A stretch of 64,000 nt of DNA from Mycolicibacterium peregrinum (GCF_001665625.1 NZ_LZSY01000102.1:1-64000), one strand, 5' to 3'. Counted from the stretch's first letter, positions 25,975-36,415 are shown. Translations and numbers: made by a program. Notes: a model not told the origin generated them from the letters alone.

Positions 25975-26799
25975 TCAGTTGTTGCCGCGGTTGAACTGGC
26001 TGAAACCACCCGCCGAGTCGTTGTTGGCGCTGGAGTCCACCGGGGCGGCCGAACCGCGCTGACCCAGCTCTTCCAGCTGAGACTCCAGGTAGGTCTTCAG
26101 ACGGGTCCGGTACTCACGCTCGAACGTGCGCAGCTGCTCCAGGCGGCCCTCCAGGACCGTGCGCTGCTGATTGATCGTGCCCATGATCTCGGAGTGCTTG
26201 CGCTCGGCGTCAGCCTGCAGCGCGTCGGCCTTCTCCTGAGCCTGGCGAAGCTGGGTCTCCGAGCGGGTCTGCGCATCGGCCAGCATCGCGTCGGCACGGG
26301 TACGGGCCTCCGAGACCGTGGTCTCGGCGGTCTTGCGGGCATCGCTGACCATGGCGTCGGCCTGGGCCCGCGCGTCCGAGAGCAGCTTCTCCGACTCGGC
26401 CTTGGCCGTGGAGGTCAGGCGATCTGCGGTGTCCTGCGCCAGGCTGAGCACCCGGGCGGCACGCACAGCGGTGTCCTCGCTCTGCGGAGCGGGAGGGGCG
26501 ACCGGCGCCGCCGGGGCCTCGTAGACCGGCTGGGGCGGCGGGGTGGGCTCGGGCTCCGGCTCGTAGAGCGGGATGGACTGGGTGGACTGAGCGCCGCCCG
26601 CTCCGGACCGCGCCGACGCCAGCTCAGAATCGAGCTCGGACACGCGCTGCCGAAGATCGGCGTTCTCCTCGATGAGCCGAGTCAGCTCGTTCTCAACCAG
26701 ATCGAGAAAGGCATCGACCTCGTCCTCGTTGTAGCCACGTTTGCCGATGGGCGGCTTGCTGAACGCGACGTTATGGACGTCCGCTGGTGTGAGCGGCAT
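25975..26799 (-). CDS. wag31: DivIVA-family polar growth protein Wag31
   Basis: Wag31 (DivIVA) coats the cell poles and organises tip growth in mycobacteria. The 274-aa protein has the conserved N-terminal domain ([17 protein letters not shown], with [11 protein letters not shown]), a short coiled coil, a Pro/Glu-rich linker (about 77-105) and a long coiled coil of Ala/Glu/Arg heptads (about 108-240). Thr73 in AQSTQSI occupies the place of the residue phosphorylated by PknA/PknB in M. tuberculosis. An AAGGGGG site lies 7 nt before the ATG. A TACACT box (26841-26846, minus strand) is a candidate -10 element, and an AT-rich leader lies further upstream. Confidence 0.96.
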   Translation of the reverse strand: MPLTPADVHNVAFSKPPIGKRGYNEDEVDAFLDLVENELTRLIEENADLRQRVSELDSELASARSGAGGAQSTQSIPLYEPEPEPTPPPQPVYEAPAAPVAPPAPQSEDTAVRAARVLSLAQDTADRLTSTAKAESEKLLSDARAQADAMVSDARKTAETTVSEARTRADAMLADAQTRSETQLRQAQEKADALQADAERKHSEIMGTINQQRTVLEGRLEQLRTFEREYRTRLKTYLESQLEELGQRGSAAPVDSSANNDSAGGFSQFNRGNN

Positions 26800-26908
26800 T
26801 GTCTGCCCCCTTGAAGTCTTGGACCGTCAACCGATCTCAAAGTGTAAAGCCTTGCTTGATCGCAACTGGAGTCCATCCTGTCACACCAGACCCGGCGGTT
26901 GCAGTGGA

Positions 26909-26950
26909 GGCCTATTTTTAAGAACGAATTTCAATCTTCTTACGCATTTG
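26909..26950. other. AT-rich segment upstream of wag31
   Basis: About 42 bases are strongly A/T-rich in an otherwise high-GC region. They contain TAAGAA (26919-26924) and its reverse complement TTCTTA (26937-26942). The segment lies between the YggT-family gene and wag31, so it may hold upstream promoter elements or a protein-binding site for wag31. No gene fits here. Confidence 0.4.
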
Positions 26951-27006
26951 TGGACCATTCGGCAAACGCCGAGAGCGGGTCTCCCCCACCCACTCGCGCC
27001 GACGTT

Positions 27007-27312
27007 CTACATCGACGCATTGAACGCCAATTGCATCCCGATGAACGCCGCGAGAAGCAGCACCATGATCGACAGGTCGAAGCGCACCGCGCCTATCGTG
27101 AGCTGGGGAATGAGCCGCCGCAGCAGTTTCACCGGCGGATCGGTCACGGTCATGATGAGCTCCAGGATCACGACGGTCAGCCCCTTGGGATGCCAGTCGC
27201 GACTGAAGGACCGGATGAACTCGACGACGACGCGCGCGATGAGCAGCAGCCAGAACACGAACAGCGCGAATCCGAGAATTTCGAAGAACAGCGACAACTG
27301 AGCCGACCTCAC
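27007..27312 (-). CDS. YggT-family integral membrane protein (Rv2146c-like)
   Basis: A small YggT protein of about 101 aa with two membrane helices: FEILGFALFVFWLLLIARVV near the N-terminus and LSIMVLLLAAFIGMQLAF at the end. Between them lies the conserved segment TDPPVKLLRRLIPQL. YggT proteins accompany division genes in many bacteria, but their function is not firmly known. The start is uncertain: GTG at 27312 is used here, TTG at 27297 gives a protein closer to the usual 96 aa, and ATG at 27360 would add 16 poorly supported residues. It lies between sepF and wag31, as in other mycobacteria. Confidence 0.87.
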   Translation of the reverse strand: MRSAQLSLFFEILGFALFVFWLLLIARVVVEFIRSFSRDWHPKGLTVVILELIMTVTDPPVKLLRRLIPQLTIGAVRFDLSIMVLLLAAFIGMQLAFNASM

Positions 27313-27441
27313 TACAGCAGGATGTGTGACATTGGATACAGGTCGCCGTAGGCCGGACACATCTCACGCAGATGACGTGGTCAGCCGATAGTGCGACGCC
27401 GCCAGCCTACCCGGGGCCCTCTCGGACCTCAGGCATGCGCG

Positions 27442-27474
27442 GCGGCGCCACAGCGCCGCGACTCACGTCGCGGC
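27442..27474 (-). terminator. Two overlapping GC hairpins just after sepF
   Basis: Two perfect stems sit immediately downstream of the sepF stop: GCCGCGAC-TCAC-GTCGCGGC (27455-27474, 8 bp) and GCGGCGC-CACA-GCGCCGC (27442-27459, 7 bp). They share bases 27455-27459, so only one can form at a time. No T-run follows. They could end or modulate transcription between sepF and the YggT gene. The remaining ~130 nt of this gap shows nothing I can name. Confidence 0.45.
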
Positions 27475-27475
27475 T

Positions 27476-28114
27476 CTACTGATAGGCGTAGAAGCCGGCC
27501 TCGGCGATCCTGCGCCGCTGCTCGGCGCTGACGTCGACGTCGGCCGGCGACAGCAGGAACACCTTCGTCGCCACCTTGTCGAACGATCCGCGCAGTGCGA
27601 ACGCCAGCCCTGCGGCGAAGTCGACCAGGCGCTTTGCGTCGGCGTTGTCCATCGACACAAGGTCCATGATCACCGGGGTGCCGTCCCGGAACCGCTCGCC
27701 GATCGTGCGTGCCTCGCTGTAGTCCTTGGGTCGCAGGGTGGTGATCTTCGCCAGCGGGCTGCCTGCTTCGAACAGCTCGGCCATCCGGCGGGGATCCATC
27801 GCCAGTGCTCCCCGGGTGGACCCGGACAGTGCGCCCAGACGCGGTGCGGCACGGTCGAATTCGCGGGGGGCGCGCATCCGGGCATCGAACCGCTGCTCGT
27901 CGGCGAAACCGCCGGGGTACCCACCCCGGTAAGCCGGGCCCTCGTCGTACTCGGGAGCCTCGTAGCCGTAGCTGTCCTCTTCGAACCGCTCGTCACGGGG
28001 TCGCCGGGCGTAGCTACGGGCCGCACCGCGATCGTCGTCCTCGTAGTACTCGTCGTCATAGTCCTCCATCGGCGCCATGCCGAAGTAGGCCTTGACCTTG
28101 TGCAGTGTGCTCAT
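27476..28114 (-). CDS. sepF: Cell division protein SepF
   Basis: SepF tethers FtsZ to the membrane at the septum. The 212-aa protein begins [15 protein letters not shown], followed by an acidic, Tyr/Asp/Glu-rich linker (about 15-75) and the C-terminal globular SepF domain (about 120-205) with [20 protein letters not shown]. The start at 28114 is fixed by family resemblance and by overlap: its ATG shares an ATGA with the stop of the upstream YggS-like gene. An AGAAGG site lies upstream. A longer open frame extends into the previous gene and should be ignored. Confidence 0.94.
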   Translation of the reverse strand: MSTLHKVKAYFGMAPMEDYDDEYYEDDDRGAARSYARRPRDERFEEDSYGYEAPEYDEGPAYRGGYPGGFADEQRFDARMRAPREFDRAAPRLGALSGSTRGALAMDPRRMAELFEAGSPLAKITTLRPKDYSEARTIGERFRDGTPVIMDLVSMDNADAKRLVDFAAGLAFALRGSFDKVATKVFLLSPADVDVSAEQRRRIAEAGFYAYQ

Positions 28115-28944
28115 CTCGGCGACCCTTCTGCTGACGATGGGGGTGGTGGTGTCTGTGATGAAGATGTGACTGGTGTGACTACTTCCGGTGACGTTAGCGG
28201 GCGTTGCCCCATCAGCGCGGTTCCGACACGCACACACGTCGATCCGTGTTTGACGGCGCTTTCGAGATCTCCGGACATTCCCGCCGACAGCTCGAGCCGG
28301 TGCTGGTAGTCGCGCTGCACCCGGTCCCGCTCGGCGGCCAGCCGCGCAAAAGCGTCGTCGGGATCCCACGCCAGTGGCGGGATTCCCATCAGACCGACGA
28401 ACTCCAACACCTCGGCGGAGTTCGCTGACCCACAGATTTCGTCGACGAGATCGGGGGCGTCCACATCGACACCGCCCCGTTCGGTGTCCCCGTCGAGACT
28501 GATCTGGATGTACACACGCAGCGGTTCGGTCCGCGCGCCCGCGGCCAAGGCCTCGCCCACGGCCCGGTCCAGCGCGGTCAACAGACGGATGCTGTCGACG
28601 GAGTGCGCAGTGTGTGCCCAGCCCGCGACAGCCCGCGCCTTCTTCCGCTGGATGCGCCCCACCATGTGCCAGCGAATCGGAACATCCGTTAATTCCGCGC
28701 GAACAGTTTCGACTTTTTCGGCCGCCTCTTGTTCGCGGGATTCACCAAATGCGAGGCACCCTAATTGATTGAGAATAATGACATCGGTGGCCGGAAAGTA
28801 TTTCGTAATCGGAAGTAATTCGATTTCATTTACATTTCGCCCGACCGATTCCGCGGCGCGTGCCAAACGGGCCCGCGCGGCACCGAGCGCGGCGGTCAAC
28901 TCGGCCGTCCGGTCGGCGTCACGCCCGCGCTGCACGGTGCTCAT
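28111..28944 (-). CDS. YggS/PLPBP-family PLP homeostasis protein
   Basis: This family holds pyridoxal phosphate without a known enzymatic reaction and affects vitamin B6 and amino acid homeostasis. The 277-aa protein has the PLP Lys48 in LLPITKY, a typical [12 protein letters not shown] segment ([12 protein letters not shown]), and ends the barrel with [11 protein letters not shown]. About 28 Ser/Thr/Pro-rich residues extend beyond the usual end. Codons for about residues 32-75 are unusually AT-rich for this genome, including two TTA leucines, although the protein sequence is conserved there. It sits between pgeF and sepF and overlaps sepF by 4 nt. Confidence 0.9.
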   Translation of the reverse strand: MSTVQRGRDADRTAELTAALGAARARLARAAESVGRNVNEIELLPITKYFPATDVIILNQLGCLAFGESREQEAAEKVETVRAELTDVPIRWHMVGRIQRKKARAVAGWAHTAHSVDSIRLLTALDRAVGEALAAGARTEPLRVYIQISLDGDTERGGVDVDAPDLVDEICGSANSAEVLEFVGLMGIPPLAWDPDDAFARLAAERDRVQRDYQHRLELSAGMSGDLESAVKHGSTCVRVGTALMGQRPLTSPEVVTPVTSSSQTPPPPSSAEGSPR

Positions 28945-28977
28945 CTCAGGCTCACTCCAGGCTCGTCAGGGGGTCGT

Positions 28978-29688
28978 TCAACGGGGCTGCTCCATCCACA
29001 CCACGCTCGCCAGGCGTCCGGTCGGTGCGTCGCGGCGATGGCTGAACAGCGCGCGGTCGGCGACCGTGCACCGCGGGTCCACGTCGATCGCGGTGACGCC
29101 CAAAGCCGTTAGTTGCCGGGCTATTCCGGCCCGGAGATCCAAGCCGGGGGTGCCACGGGAGGTGGTGGTGCGCGAGCCGGGCAGGTCCGCCTCCACCTCG
29201 GCGGCCATCTGCTCGGGTACCTCGTAATTGGCGCCGCTGACCGCAGGGCCCAGCAGTACCGAGATATCCCCGAGATGTGCGCCGACGGCCAGCATGGCCT
29301 CGAGAGTCCTGGGCACGATTCCCTTCTGAGCGCCCACCCGCCCGGCATGCACGGCGGCGATCACCCCGGCGCGGGCATCGCCCATTAATACCGGGACACA
29401 ATCGGCGGTCACCACAACCAATGCCAAACGCGGGGTCGTCGTCACCAATGCGTCGGCATTATCGACCGCGGTGTCGCGCGGCCCGTCCACCGTGACGACG
29501 TGATCACTGTGCACCTGATTCATCCAGACCAGCGCGTCGGCCCCGACGGCCGCCGCCAGGCGACGCCGGTTCTGGGCCACCGCGGCCGGGTTGTCGCCGA
29601 CATGGTCGCCGAGGTTGAACGAATCGAAGGGCGGTGTCGAGACCCCGCCGGCGCGGGTTGTCGTCACCCGCCGAATACGAACACTCAC
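28978..29688 (-). CDS. pgeF: Peptidoglycan editing factor PgeF (YfiH/laccase-domain)
   Basis: PgeF/YfiH proteins remove wrongly built peptidoglycan precursors in E. coli; members also show purine nucleoside phosphorylase activity. The metal/active-site pattern is present: His in MNQVHSDHV, Cys in TADCVPVLM and His in AVHAGRVG. I chose the GTG at 29688, giving 236 aa, because a longer frame would overlap ftsZ by 71 nt with no homology. It follows ftsZ by 34 nt and is followed 33 nt later by the YggS-like gene, a conserved mycobacterial order that suits its cell wall role. Confidence 0.9.
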   Translation of the reverse strand: MSVRIRRVTTTRAGGVSTPPFDSFNLGDHVGDNPAAVAQNRRRLAAAVGADALVWMNQVHSDHVVTVDGPRDTAVDNADALVTTTPRLALVVVTADCVPVLMGDARAGVIAAVHAGRVGAQKGIVPRTLEAMLAVGAHLGDISVLLGPAVSGANYEVPEQMAAEVEADLPGSRTTTSRGTPGLDLRAGIARQLTALGVTAIDVDPRCTVADRALFSHRRDAPTGRLASVVWMEQPR

Positions 29689-29722
29689 GATCCCAGTATC
29701 CGAACCCGCCGCCGGGCCCCGC

Positions 29723-30883
29723 TCAGTGCCGCATGAACGGTGGGACGTCGACATCGTCGTCGGCGATCCCGCCGTCTCCGTCGCCACCGACACTCACGGT
29801 GGCGCCATTGGTGTGTGCCGGGACGCTGACCGCATCCGTCGGTTCGAACAGTGACGTGGTCACCTTGCCGGAACGCGCCGAGGCGATCGGCTGGGTCGGC
29901 GCCGAGCTCGGGCTGACCACAGGCTTGCGACTGGGCCCGGCCATGTCGAAGCCGGCCGCGATGACCGTGACCCGCACTTCGTCACCGAGCGAGTCGTCGA
30001 TCACCGTGCCGAAGATGATGTTGGCTTCGGGATGCGCGGCGTCCTGCACGAGCGAGGCAGCCTCGTTGATCTCGAACAGGCCCAGGTCACTGCCGCCGGC
30101 CACCGACAGCAGCACACCCTGCGCGCCTTCCATCGAGGCTTCCAGCAGCGGGGAGTTGATCGCGATCTCGGCGGCCTTGAGCGCCCGGCCGTCACCGCGT
30201 GCCGAGCCGATGCCCATCAACGCCGTGCCCGCACCGCTCATCACGCCCTTGACGTCGGCGAAGTCGACGTTGATCAGACCGGGCGTGGTGATCAGGTCGG
30301 TGATGCCCTGGACGCCGTTGAGCAGCACCTCGTCCGCGCTGCGGAACGCGTCCATCAGCGACACCGCGGCGTCACCCATCTGCAGCAGCCTGTCGTTGGG
30401 GATCACGATCAGGGTGTCGCAGCTCTCGCGCAGCGTCTGAATGCCGTTCTCGGCCTGGTTGCTTCGGCGCTTGCCCTCGAACGAGAACGGCCGGGTGACG
30501 ACGCCGACGGTGAGCGCGCCGAGCTTGCGCGCGATCGACGCGACGACGGGCGCGCCACCGGTTCCGGTGCCGCCGCCCTCACCGGCGGTCACGAACACCA
30601 TGTCGGCGCCGCGCAGCAGCTCCTCGATGTCGTCCTTGGCATCCTCGGCAGCCTTGCGGCCCACTTCGGGGTCCGCGCCTGCGCCGAGCCCACGGGTCGA
30701 GTCGCGGCCGACGTCGAGCTTGACGTCGGCGTCGCTCATCAGCAGTGCCTGTGCGTCGGTGTTGATGGCGATGAACTCGACGCCCTTGAGGCCCTGTTCG
30801 ATCATCCGGTTGACGGCGTTGACACCGCCGCCGCCGATACCAACCACCTTGATTACCGCTAGGTAGTTATGCGGGGGGGTCAT
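29723..30883 (-). CDS. ftsZ: Cell division GTPase FtsZ
   Basis: FtsZ polymerises into the Z-ring that directs septation. The 386-aa protein has the nucleotide-binding [12 protein letters not shown] near residue 16, the tubulin signature GGGTGTG (103-109), the T7-loop region with NVDFADVK, and a C-terminal peptide [12 protein letters not shown] that binds partners such as SepF and FtsW. GGGAGGAAG lies about 8 nt before the ATG. A 187-nt gap with a clear TTGACA (minus strand 30982-30977) separates it from ftsQ, so it has its own promoter and may also receive transcription from the upstream cluster. Confidence 0.98.
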   Translation of the reverse strand: MTPPHNYLAVIKVVGIGGGGVNAVNRMIEQGLKGVEFIAINTDAQALLMSDADVKLDVGRDSTRGLGAGADPEVGRKAAEDAKDDIEELLRGADMVFVTAGEGGGTGTGGAPVVASIARKLGALTVGVVTRPFSFEGKRRSNQAENGIQTLRESCDTLIVIPNDRLLQMGDAAVSLMDAFRSADEVLLNGVQGITDLITTPGLINVDFADVKGVMSGAGTALMGIGSARGDGRALKAAEIAINSPLLEASMEGAQGVLLSVAGGSDLGLFEINEAASLVQDAAHPEANIIFGTVIDDSLGDEVRVTVIAAGFDMAGPSRKPVVSPSSAPTQPIASARSGKVTTSLFEPTDAVSVPAHTNGATVSVGGDGDGGIADDDVDVPPFMRH

Positions 30884-30976
30884 GGATCGTCTTCCTCCCA
30901 GGTTGGGTGTTCACAGTGCTTCTGACGCCGAATCCTCCTGGGCAAACTCTCAACCTCAACCATAGGCTTAGAGTTA

Positions 30977-31080
30977 TGTCAAGTAGTTCCGCGCAAACAG
31001 AACGGTAGGGGGCCAACGCCGGTGATCGCGGCAGGCGCGCCGACGCGCCGCGCGGCAATTTTGCCTCGAACTACTTGACA
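30977..31080. promoter_or_regulatory. 13-bp inverted repeat joining ftsQ stop and ftsZ promoter
   Basis: TGTCAAGTAGTTC (30977-30989) and its exact reverse complement (31068-31080) are separated by 78 nt. On the minus strand the upstream arm contains the ftsQ stop codon (in AAGTAGTTC). The downstream arm contains TTGACA, a likely -35 element of an ftsZ promoter. The spacer holds smaller GC stems. The arms could pair in RNA, forming a terminator or attenuator, or bind a protein as DNA. Either would link ftsQ read-through to ftsZ expression (inference). Confidence 0.5.
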
Positions 31081-32102
31081 GTCGGCAGATCTGGGCTGGA
31101 GACGTCGTAGGTATGGCCCGGCTGGGTCAGCAGTGCGGCCAGCTTCAATGCCTTCTCGTCGGTCCGATCGTTGGTCCCCCACACCACAACCCGCCCGTCG
31201 GCCAGCGTCAGCGCGATCGAGGCCACCGACGGGGCGGCGATCCGGCCCACCTGTGCGACCACATCCGGTGGCAGCGCCAGCATCACCTCGAGCGCAGCCT
31301 TGGTGGCCGGATCCGCCGGACCCGGATTGTCGGTGTCCAGATACGGCAATGTCGGCGGTGGCGGTTCGGTGGCGAAATCGACTCCGTCGCGGTCGAACAG
31401 ATGGGGACCGTCGGGATAGTCCTTGACCACCACCGGCACCCGCTCGACCACCGTGATCCGCAGGGTCGACGGATACTCGCGCTGCACCCGTGCGGTGGCG
31501 ACCCGACGGATCGTGGCCACCCGTTCGGCGACCGCATCCGTGTTGATCTGCAGCAGCGGCGTACCGGGCGCCACCGCAGCGGCGGCCAGCACCTGCTCCT
31601 GCGGGATTGCCGCCACACCGTTGACCACCACATTGCGCGCCGCCATTGCCGGCGTGAAGTAGAGAACCAGGCCCAACGCCACCGCGATTACGCTGACCAA
31701 CGCCGACCAGAGCAGGACCTTCAGACCACGAATAGTGCTGCGGGCCACCGTGTTCGGGCTGTCCGAAGGCTGCCCGTTCACCTTGCGCTTGGCCTCGCGG
31801 CGAGCATGCTCGATCGCCACCGCCCGGTCGCGCGCGGCCCGGCGCTCCTCGCGTTCGCGGCGGGCGCGGCGGCGGGGTCCCTCGTAGTCGGGTTCTGCCG
31901 CGGGCGGCACATCGGGCCCGGCCGCGGGCGGCACATCAGATCCTGCCGAAGGCTCGGCGGACTCAGCCGCGGGATCGGCGGACTCGCCCGTGGGTGAGTC
32001 GCCGGGCTCGCCGGGGCCGGATTCCTCTTGAACCGGGCCGGATTCCACCGCAGCGGTTTCCTCGGTCGCCTCGTCGGGACCGCCGGGACCCGTTTCGGTC
32101 AC
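31071..32102 (-). CDS. ftsQ: Cell division protein FtsQ
   Basis: FtsQ is a bitopic membrane protein that links the Z-ring to septal wall synthesis. The 343-aa product has a long Pro/Glu/Ser-rich cytoplasmic region (about 1-120, with an Arg-rich patch [16 protein letters not shown]), one transmembrane helix (about 128-152), a POTRA domain ([19 protein letters not shown] onward) and a beta domain. GTG is the start and overlaps the murC TGA as GTGA. The stop codon lies inside one arm of a 13-bp inverted repeat that reaches the ftsZ promoter. Confidence 0.94.
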   Translation of the reverse strand: MTETGPGGPDEATEETAAVESGPVQEESGPGEPGDSPTGESADPAAESAEPSAGSDVPPAAGPDVPPAAEPDYEGPRRRARREREERRAARDRAVAIEHARREAKRKVNGQPSDSPNTVARSTIRGLKVLLWSALVSVIAVALGLVLYFTPAMAARNVVVNGVAAIPQEQVLAAAAVAPGTPLLQINTDAVAERVATIRRVATARVQREYPSTLRITVVERVPVVVKDYPDGPHLFDRDGVDFATEPPPPTLPYLDTDNPGPADPATKAALEVMLALPPDVVAQVGRIAAPSVASIALTLADGRVVVWGTNDRTDEKALKLAALLTQPGHTYDVSSPDLPTVK

Positions 32103-33559
32103 GGCGATTCCGTCGAGGATCGGCCCGGCGCGCTGCGATTTGCCTTGATCCCGAGCTCGGTCACGATTTCCTTGCCCAGCATGGTCACGTCACCGGCCCC
32201 CATGGTGAGCACCACGTCGCCCGCCTGGGCCGTGGCGGCGACCGCCGCGGCGACCGCCGAGAAGTCGGGTACATAGGTGACCGGCGCGCTGACATGCTCG
32301 GCGACCGTGGCGCCGCTGATACCGGGCAGCGGCTGCTCCCGCGCGCCGTACACGTCGAGCACGAAGACCTCGTCGGCCGCGCTGAGGGCCGACCCGAACT
32401 CGGTCGCGAAAGTCGCTGTGCGCGAGTACAAGTGCGGTTGGAACGCAACGATGACCCGGCCACCGGTCTGATCCACGACCGTGCGGGCGGCCTCGAGAGT
32501 GGCCCGGACCTCGGTGGGATGGTGCGCATAGTCGTCGAAGACCCGGACGCCGCCCAGTGACCCGACCAGCTCGAAACGCCGTCGTACCCCCTCGAATCCG
32601 GCCAGTCCGTCGAGCACGGCCTCGGCCGGCGCACCCACCTCGATGGCAGCCAGCAGCGCAGCGAGTGCGTTGAGCGCCATGTGCCGGCCCGGCACCGCGA
32701 GCCGGATCGCGCGCGGATGCGGCTCGCCGGCGAGCTGGATGTGGGCGACCGCCCCGGTCCCCTGCTGTTCCCAGCTCAGCAGGGTGCCGGCCAGATCACC
32801 GGCGGGCGTGCTGCCGTACCGCAGCACCCGGATGCCCAGCGAGTCGGTGTGTTCGGCGAGCGCAGCCGCCCCCGGGTCATCGGTGCACACCACGAGCGCG
32901 CCACCCGGCGCGATGCGGTCGACGAATGCGGAGAACACCGCGGTGTAGGCCTGCTCGCTACCGAAGAAATCCAGGTGGTCGGCTTCGATGTTGGTGACCA
33001 CCGCGACATTCGGGGTGTACTCGAGCAGTGAGCCGTCACTCTCGTCGGCCTCGGCGACAAAGCACTTCCCGCTGCCGTGATGGGCGTTGGTGCCCGCCTC
33101 GCCCAGTTCCCCGCCCACCGCGAACGACGGGTCGAAACCGCTGTGCTGCAACGCCACGATGAGCATCGAGGTGGTGGTGGTCTTGCCGTGGGTGCCCGTC
33201 ACCATGAGCGTGGTGTAGCCGGCCATCAGCTTGGCCAGCACCACCGGACGCAGGATGACCGGGATTCCGCGGCGCCTGGCCTCGACCAGTTCCGGATTGG
33301 TCTTGGGGATCGCGGCGTGGGTGGTCACCACCGCGGTCGGCCCACCGGGCAACAGGTCCAGCGACGACGCGTCGTGACCGATCCTGACCTCGGCGCCGCG
33401 GGCCCGCAGGGCCACGACACCGCGCGACTCCTTGGCGTCCGATCCGGACACCAGGCCACCGCGGTCCAGCAGAATTCGGGCCACGCCCGACATCCCGGCG
33501 CCCCCGATCCCGACCATGTGCACTCGCTGCAGTTCAGCCGGAAGTGAATTAGCGTTCAC
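32099..33559 (-). CDS. murC: UDP-N-acetylmuramate-L-alanine ligase
   Basis: MurC adds L-alanine to UDP-MurNAc with ATP, the first amino acid step of the peptidoglycan stem, in the cytoplasm. The 486-aa protein has the N-terminal UDP-binding [10 protein letters not shown] (16-25), ATP loop GTHGKTT (122-128), and the conserved EADESDGS and YAHHPTE segments. It starts at GTG, which overlaps the murG stop as GTGA, and its own stop overlaps ftsQ in the same way. Expression is therefore tightly coupled to its neighbours. Confidence 0.97.
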   Translation of the reverse strand: MNANSLPAELQRVHMVGIGGAGMSGVARILLDRGGLVSGSDAKESRGVVALRARGAEVRIGHDASSLDLLPGGPTAVVTTHAAIPKTNPELVEARRRGIPVILRPVVLAKLMAGYTTLMVTGTHGKTTTTSMLIVALQHSGFDPSFAVGGELGEAGTNAHHGSGKCFVAEADESDGSLLEYTPNVAVVTNIEADHLDFFGSEQAYTAVFSAFVDRIAPGGALVVCTDDPGAAALAEHTDSLGIRVLRYGSTPAGDLAGTLLSWEQQGTGAVAHIQLAGEPHPRAIRLAVPGRHMALNALAALLAAIEVGAPAEAVLDGLAGFEGVRRRFELVGSLGGVRVFDDYAHHPTEVRATLEAARTVVDQTGGRVIVAFQPHLYSRTATFATEFGSALSAADEVFVLDVYGAREQPLPGISGATVAEHVSAPVTYVPDFSAVAAAVAATAQAGDVVLTMGAGDVTMLGKEIVTELGIKANRSAPGRSSTESP

Positions 33560-34746
33560 TGCAGCCTCTTTCGTCGGTCGCGGGCGACATCGAGGGCAAC
33601 CTGGGCCACCCGCCGAGCGGCGTCGGGGTGGCCCGACAACGAGGCGGCGGCCGTCATCGAGGCCAGCCGGGCGTCGTCGGTCATCAGGCCGGCGACCGTA
33701 TCCGCCACGAATCCCCCGTCGAGCTGGGCATCGTCGACGACGATCCCGCCACCGGCCGAAACCACCGGCAGGGCATTGAGCCGCTGCTCGCCGTTACCGA
33801 TCGGCAACGGGACGTACACCGCGGGCAGGCCCACTGCGGTCACCTCGGCAACCGTCATCGCCCCCGACCGGCAGATCGCCAGATCGGCTGCGGCATAGGC
33901 CAGGTCCATCCGGTCCAGATAAGGCACCGCGACGTACGGTGGTGCCCCCGCCGCAGCCGGCGGCAGATCGAGGGTGTTCTTCGGCCCATGCGCATGCAGT
34001 ACCGAAACACCGGCAGCACCAAGAGCTTCGGCAGCCGCGGACACCGCGCGGTTGAGCGACTGCGCGCCCTGCGAACCACCGAACACCAACAGCACCTTGG
34101 CATCCGGCGCGAAACCGAAGAACGCCCTGGCCTCGGCGCGTAGCGCGGCGCGGTCCAGTGACGTGATCGACGCGCGCACCGGCACGCCCACCACCTCGAC
34201 CTTGCGCAGCCCCGGTTCGGGCACCGCCGAGAGCACCCGGCGGGCCGACACCGCGCCGACCCGGTTGGCCAGGCCGGCACTGGCATTGGCCTCGTGGACC
34301 ACCACCGGAACCGCGCGCCGACGCCCGTGCACACCGAAGCCACCGCGGGCCGCGAGGTAGGCCGGCAGCGCGACATAGCCACCGAACCCGATCACCACAT
34401 CGGCCTCCACGCCGGCCAATACCGAACGGGTCTGACGGATCGCGGTCCGCACGCGCAGCGGCAACCGCACCAGATCTCCTGACGGCTTGCGCGGCAGCGG
34501 CACCGGGGTGATCAGCTCGAGGTCGTAGCCGCGCTGCGGCACCAGCCGGGTTTCCAGACCGCGGGCGGTTCCGAGGGCCGTGATCCGGACCTGCGGATCG
34601 AGTTCCCGCAACGCATCCGCCACCGCCATCGCCGGTTCGACGTGACCTGCCGTGCCACCACCGGCCAGAACGACAGATATCCCCCGGTCGCTTCGCTCCT
34701 GGCCCCCAGGACCAGATATCCGCCGGCCCGTCTTACCCTCACTCAC
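33556..34746 (-). CDS. murG: Lipid II synthase MurG (GlcNAc transferase)
   Basis: MurG transfers GlcNAc from UDP-GlcNAc to lipid I on the inner membrane face, giving lipid II. The 396-aa GT-B enzyme has [11 protein letters not shown] (29-39), [26 protein letters not shown] and the C-terminal [11 protein letters not shown] and [17 protein letters not shown] donor-site motifs. About 22 residues precede the usual N-terminal strand. The GTG start overlaps the ftsW stop as GTGA, and its stop overlaps murC. Confidence 0.97.
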   Translation of the reverse strand: MSEGKTGRRISGPGGQERSDRGISVVLAGGGTAGHVEPAMAVADALRELDPQVRITALGTARGLETRLVPQRGYDLELITPVPLPRKPSGDLVRLPLRVRTAIRQTRSVLAGVEADVVIGFGGYVALPAYLAARGGFGVHGRRRAVPVVVHEANASAGLANRVGAVSARRVLSAVPEPGLRKVEVVGVPVRASITSLDRAALRAEARAFFGFAPDAKVLLVFGGSQGAQSLNRAVSAAAEALGAAGVSVLHAHGPKNTLDLPPAAAGAPPYVAVPYLDRMDLAYAAADLAICRSGAMTVAEVTAVGLPAVYVPLPIGNGEQRLNALPVVSAGGGIVVDDAQLDGGFVADTVAGLMTDDARLASMTAAASLSGHPDAARRVAQVALDVARDRRKRLQ

Positions 34747-36410
34747 CCGTAACGCTGACCTTCCAAAGTCCGGGCCCGATGACCCTGTTTCCGCTGGCCT
34801 GCAGGATATCGGACCGAGGACTTACCGCCCCCCGCCGGCTGCTGACCAGCAGCGCGCCCGGAACGGCGCACCGGCCGGTCCCCGCTGCGCGGCGTGCGAC
34901 GTGGCGCCGCTTGTCTGGCGTCCGCTTGTCGGGCCCGGGTCTGCTTGCCCGCCTGCTTGCCGGCGGTCTTGGCACCCGCCTTACCTGCGGGCTTGGCGCC
35001 GGCCTTGCCTGCCGGCTTGCCCGCACCGCGTGAGGGCGACTTCCGACGATCGTGCAGCCGGTTGCGGGCGACCTCAAGGCGGGTGGGGATATAGGGCTCG
35101 GGCAACGGCAGCCGCAACAGCCGGGTCACCCGGTCATCGCGGCCGGCCCGCAGCGCGGCCACGGCCTCCGGCTCGTGCCGGGCCGCATTGGTGACCAGAC
35201 CCATCATCAGAAGTGTTGTGGCTTGCGATGATCCACCGGCCGATATCAGTGGCAGCTGCAGCCCGGTGACCGGCAGCAGGCCCACCACATAGCCGACGTT
35301 GATGAACATCTGACCGACCACCCACAGCGTGGTGGTGGCCGTCAGCAGGCGCAGGAACGGATCGGCCGAACGGCGGGCGATGCGCATCCCGGTGTAGGCG
35401 AACAGACCGAACAGGGCCAGCAGACCCAGCGCGCCGACGAATCCCAACTCCTCGCCGATGATGGCGAAGATGAAGTCGTTGTGGGCGTTGGGCAGGTAAT
35501 TCCACTTCGCCGTGCCCTGGCCGAGGCCGTCACCGAAGATGCCTCCGTTGGCCAGGGCGAACCGGGCCTGGCGGGACTGATAACCGATGCCCTGACCGTC
35601 GGCTGCCGGGTCGAGCCAGGACTGCACCCGGTCGGACCGGTAACCCGCGGAGACTGCCAGCACCGCGGCGGCCACGACCGCGGCAAGCAGCGAGGACAGG
35701 AACACCCGCAGCGGCAGACCGGCGTACCACAGCAGACCGAGCAGGATGATGCTCAGCGAGACGGTCTGCCCGAGGTCGGGCTGGGCGACGATCAATGCCA
35801 GCGCGATCACCGCGGCAGGCACCAGCGGGATCAGCATCTCGCGCAGCGAGGCCCGCTCCATGCGCCGCGCCGCCAGCAGGTGCGCGCCCCAGATGGCGAA
35901 GGCGATCTTGGCCAGCTCCGACGGCTGCATCGAGAACCCGGCGACCACGAACCAGCCGCGAGAACCGTTGGCCACCTTGCCGATTCCTGGGATGAGCACG
36001 AGGATCAGCAGCAGGATCGTGAAGGCGAAACCGGGGAAAGCTATCCGGCGCAGGGTGCGGACCGGCATCCGCAGGGCGATATAGAACGCGATCAGCCCGA
36101 CGCCCGTCCACATGACCTGGCGGCCGAACACCGCCCAGGGCGACCCGTCGAAGTCATAGGAATACACGCCCGACGCCGAGAGCACCATGATCAGGCCGAG
36201 CGTCGTGAGCAGAGCGGTGACCGCGATGATCAGATGGAACGAGGTCATCGGACGGCCCAGCCAGGCGCCGAAGCGGGTCCGCGGGGCCGCCGACGATCCG
36301 GCCGCGGCGTTCGAGCTGGGTGCAGCCTCGGAAGTTCCGGCGGCTGAATCGGCGGTTTCGCCGGCTGCGGCACCGTCACGGCGGCGCAGCCGGGCCAGGA
36401 TGCCGGCCAC
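34743..36410 (-). CDS. ftsW: Septal peptidoglycan polymerase FtsW
   Basis: FtsW is the SEDS-family glycosyltransferase that polymerises lipid II at the septum together with PbpB. The 555-aa protein has about ten transmembrane helices and the SEDS segments [18 protein letters not shown] and [17 protein letters not shown]. The mycobacterial C-terminal extension is long here: about 110 residues of Lys/Arg/Ala/Gly with repeated KAGAK and PAGK units, expected in the cytoplasm. GTG is the start, 5 nt after murD. The stop overlaps murG. Confidence 0.96.
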   Translation of the reverse strand: MAGILARLRRRDGAAAGETADSAAGTSEAAPSSNAAAGSSAAPRTRFGAWLGRPMTSFHLIIAVTALLTTLGLIMVLSASGVYSYDFDGSPWAVFGRQVMWTGVGLIAFYIALRMPVRTLRRIAFPGFAFTILLLILVLIPGIGKVANGSRGWFVVAGFSMQPSELAKIAFAIWGAHLLAARRMERASLREMLIPLVPAAVIALALIVAQPDLGQTVSLSIILLGLLWYAGLPLRVFLSSLLAAVVAAAVLAVSAGYRSDRVQSWLDPAADGQGIGYQSRQARFALANGGIFGDGLGQGTAKWNYLPNAHNDFIFAIIGEELGFVGALGLLALFGLFAYTGMRIARRSADPFLRLLTATTTLWVVGQMFINVGYVVGLLPVTGLQLPLISAGGSSQATTLLMMGLVTNAARHEPEAVAALRAGRDDRVTRLLRLPLPEPYIPTRLEVARNRLHDRRKSPSRGAGKPAGKAGAKPAGKAGAKTAGKQAGKQTRARQADARQAAPRRTPRSGDRPVRRSGRAAGQQPAGGGKSSVRYPAGQRKQGHRARTLEGQRYG

Positions 36411-36415
36411 CGCGC

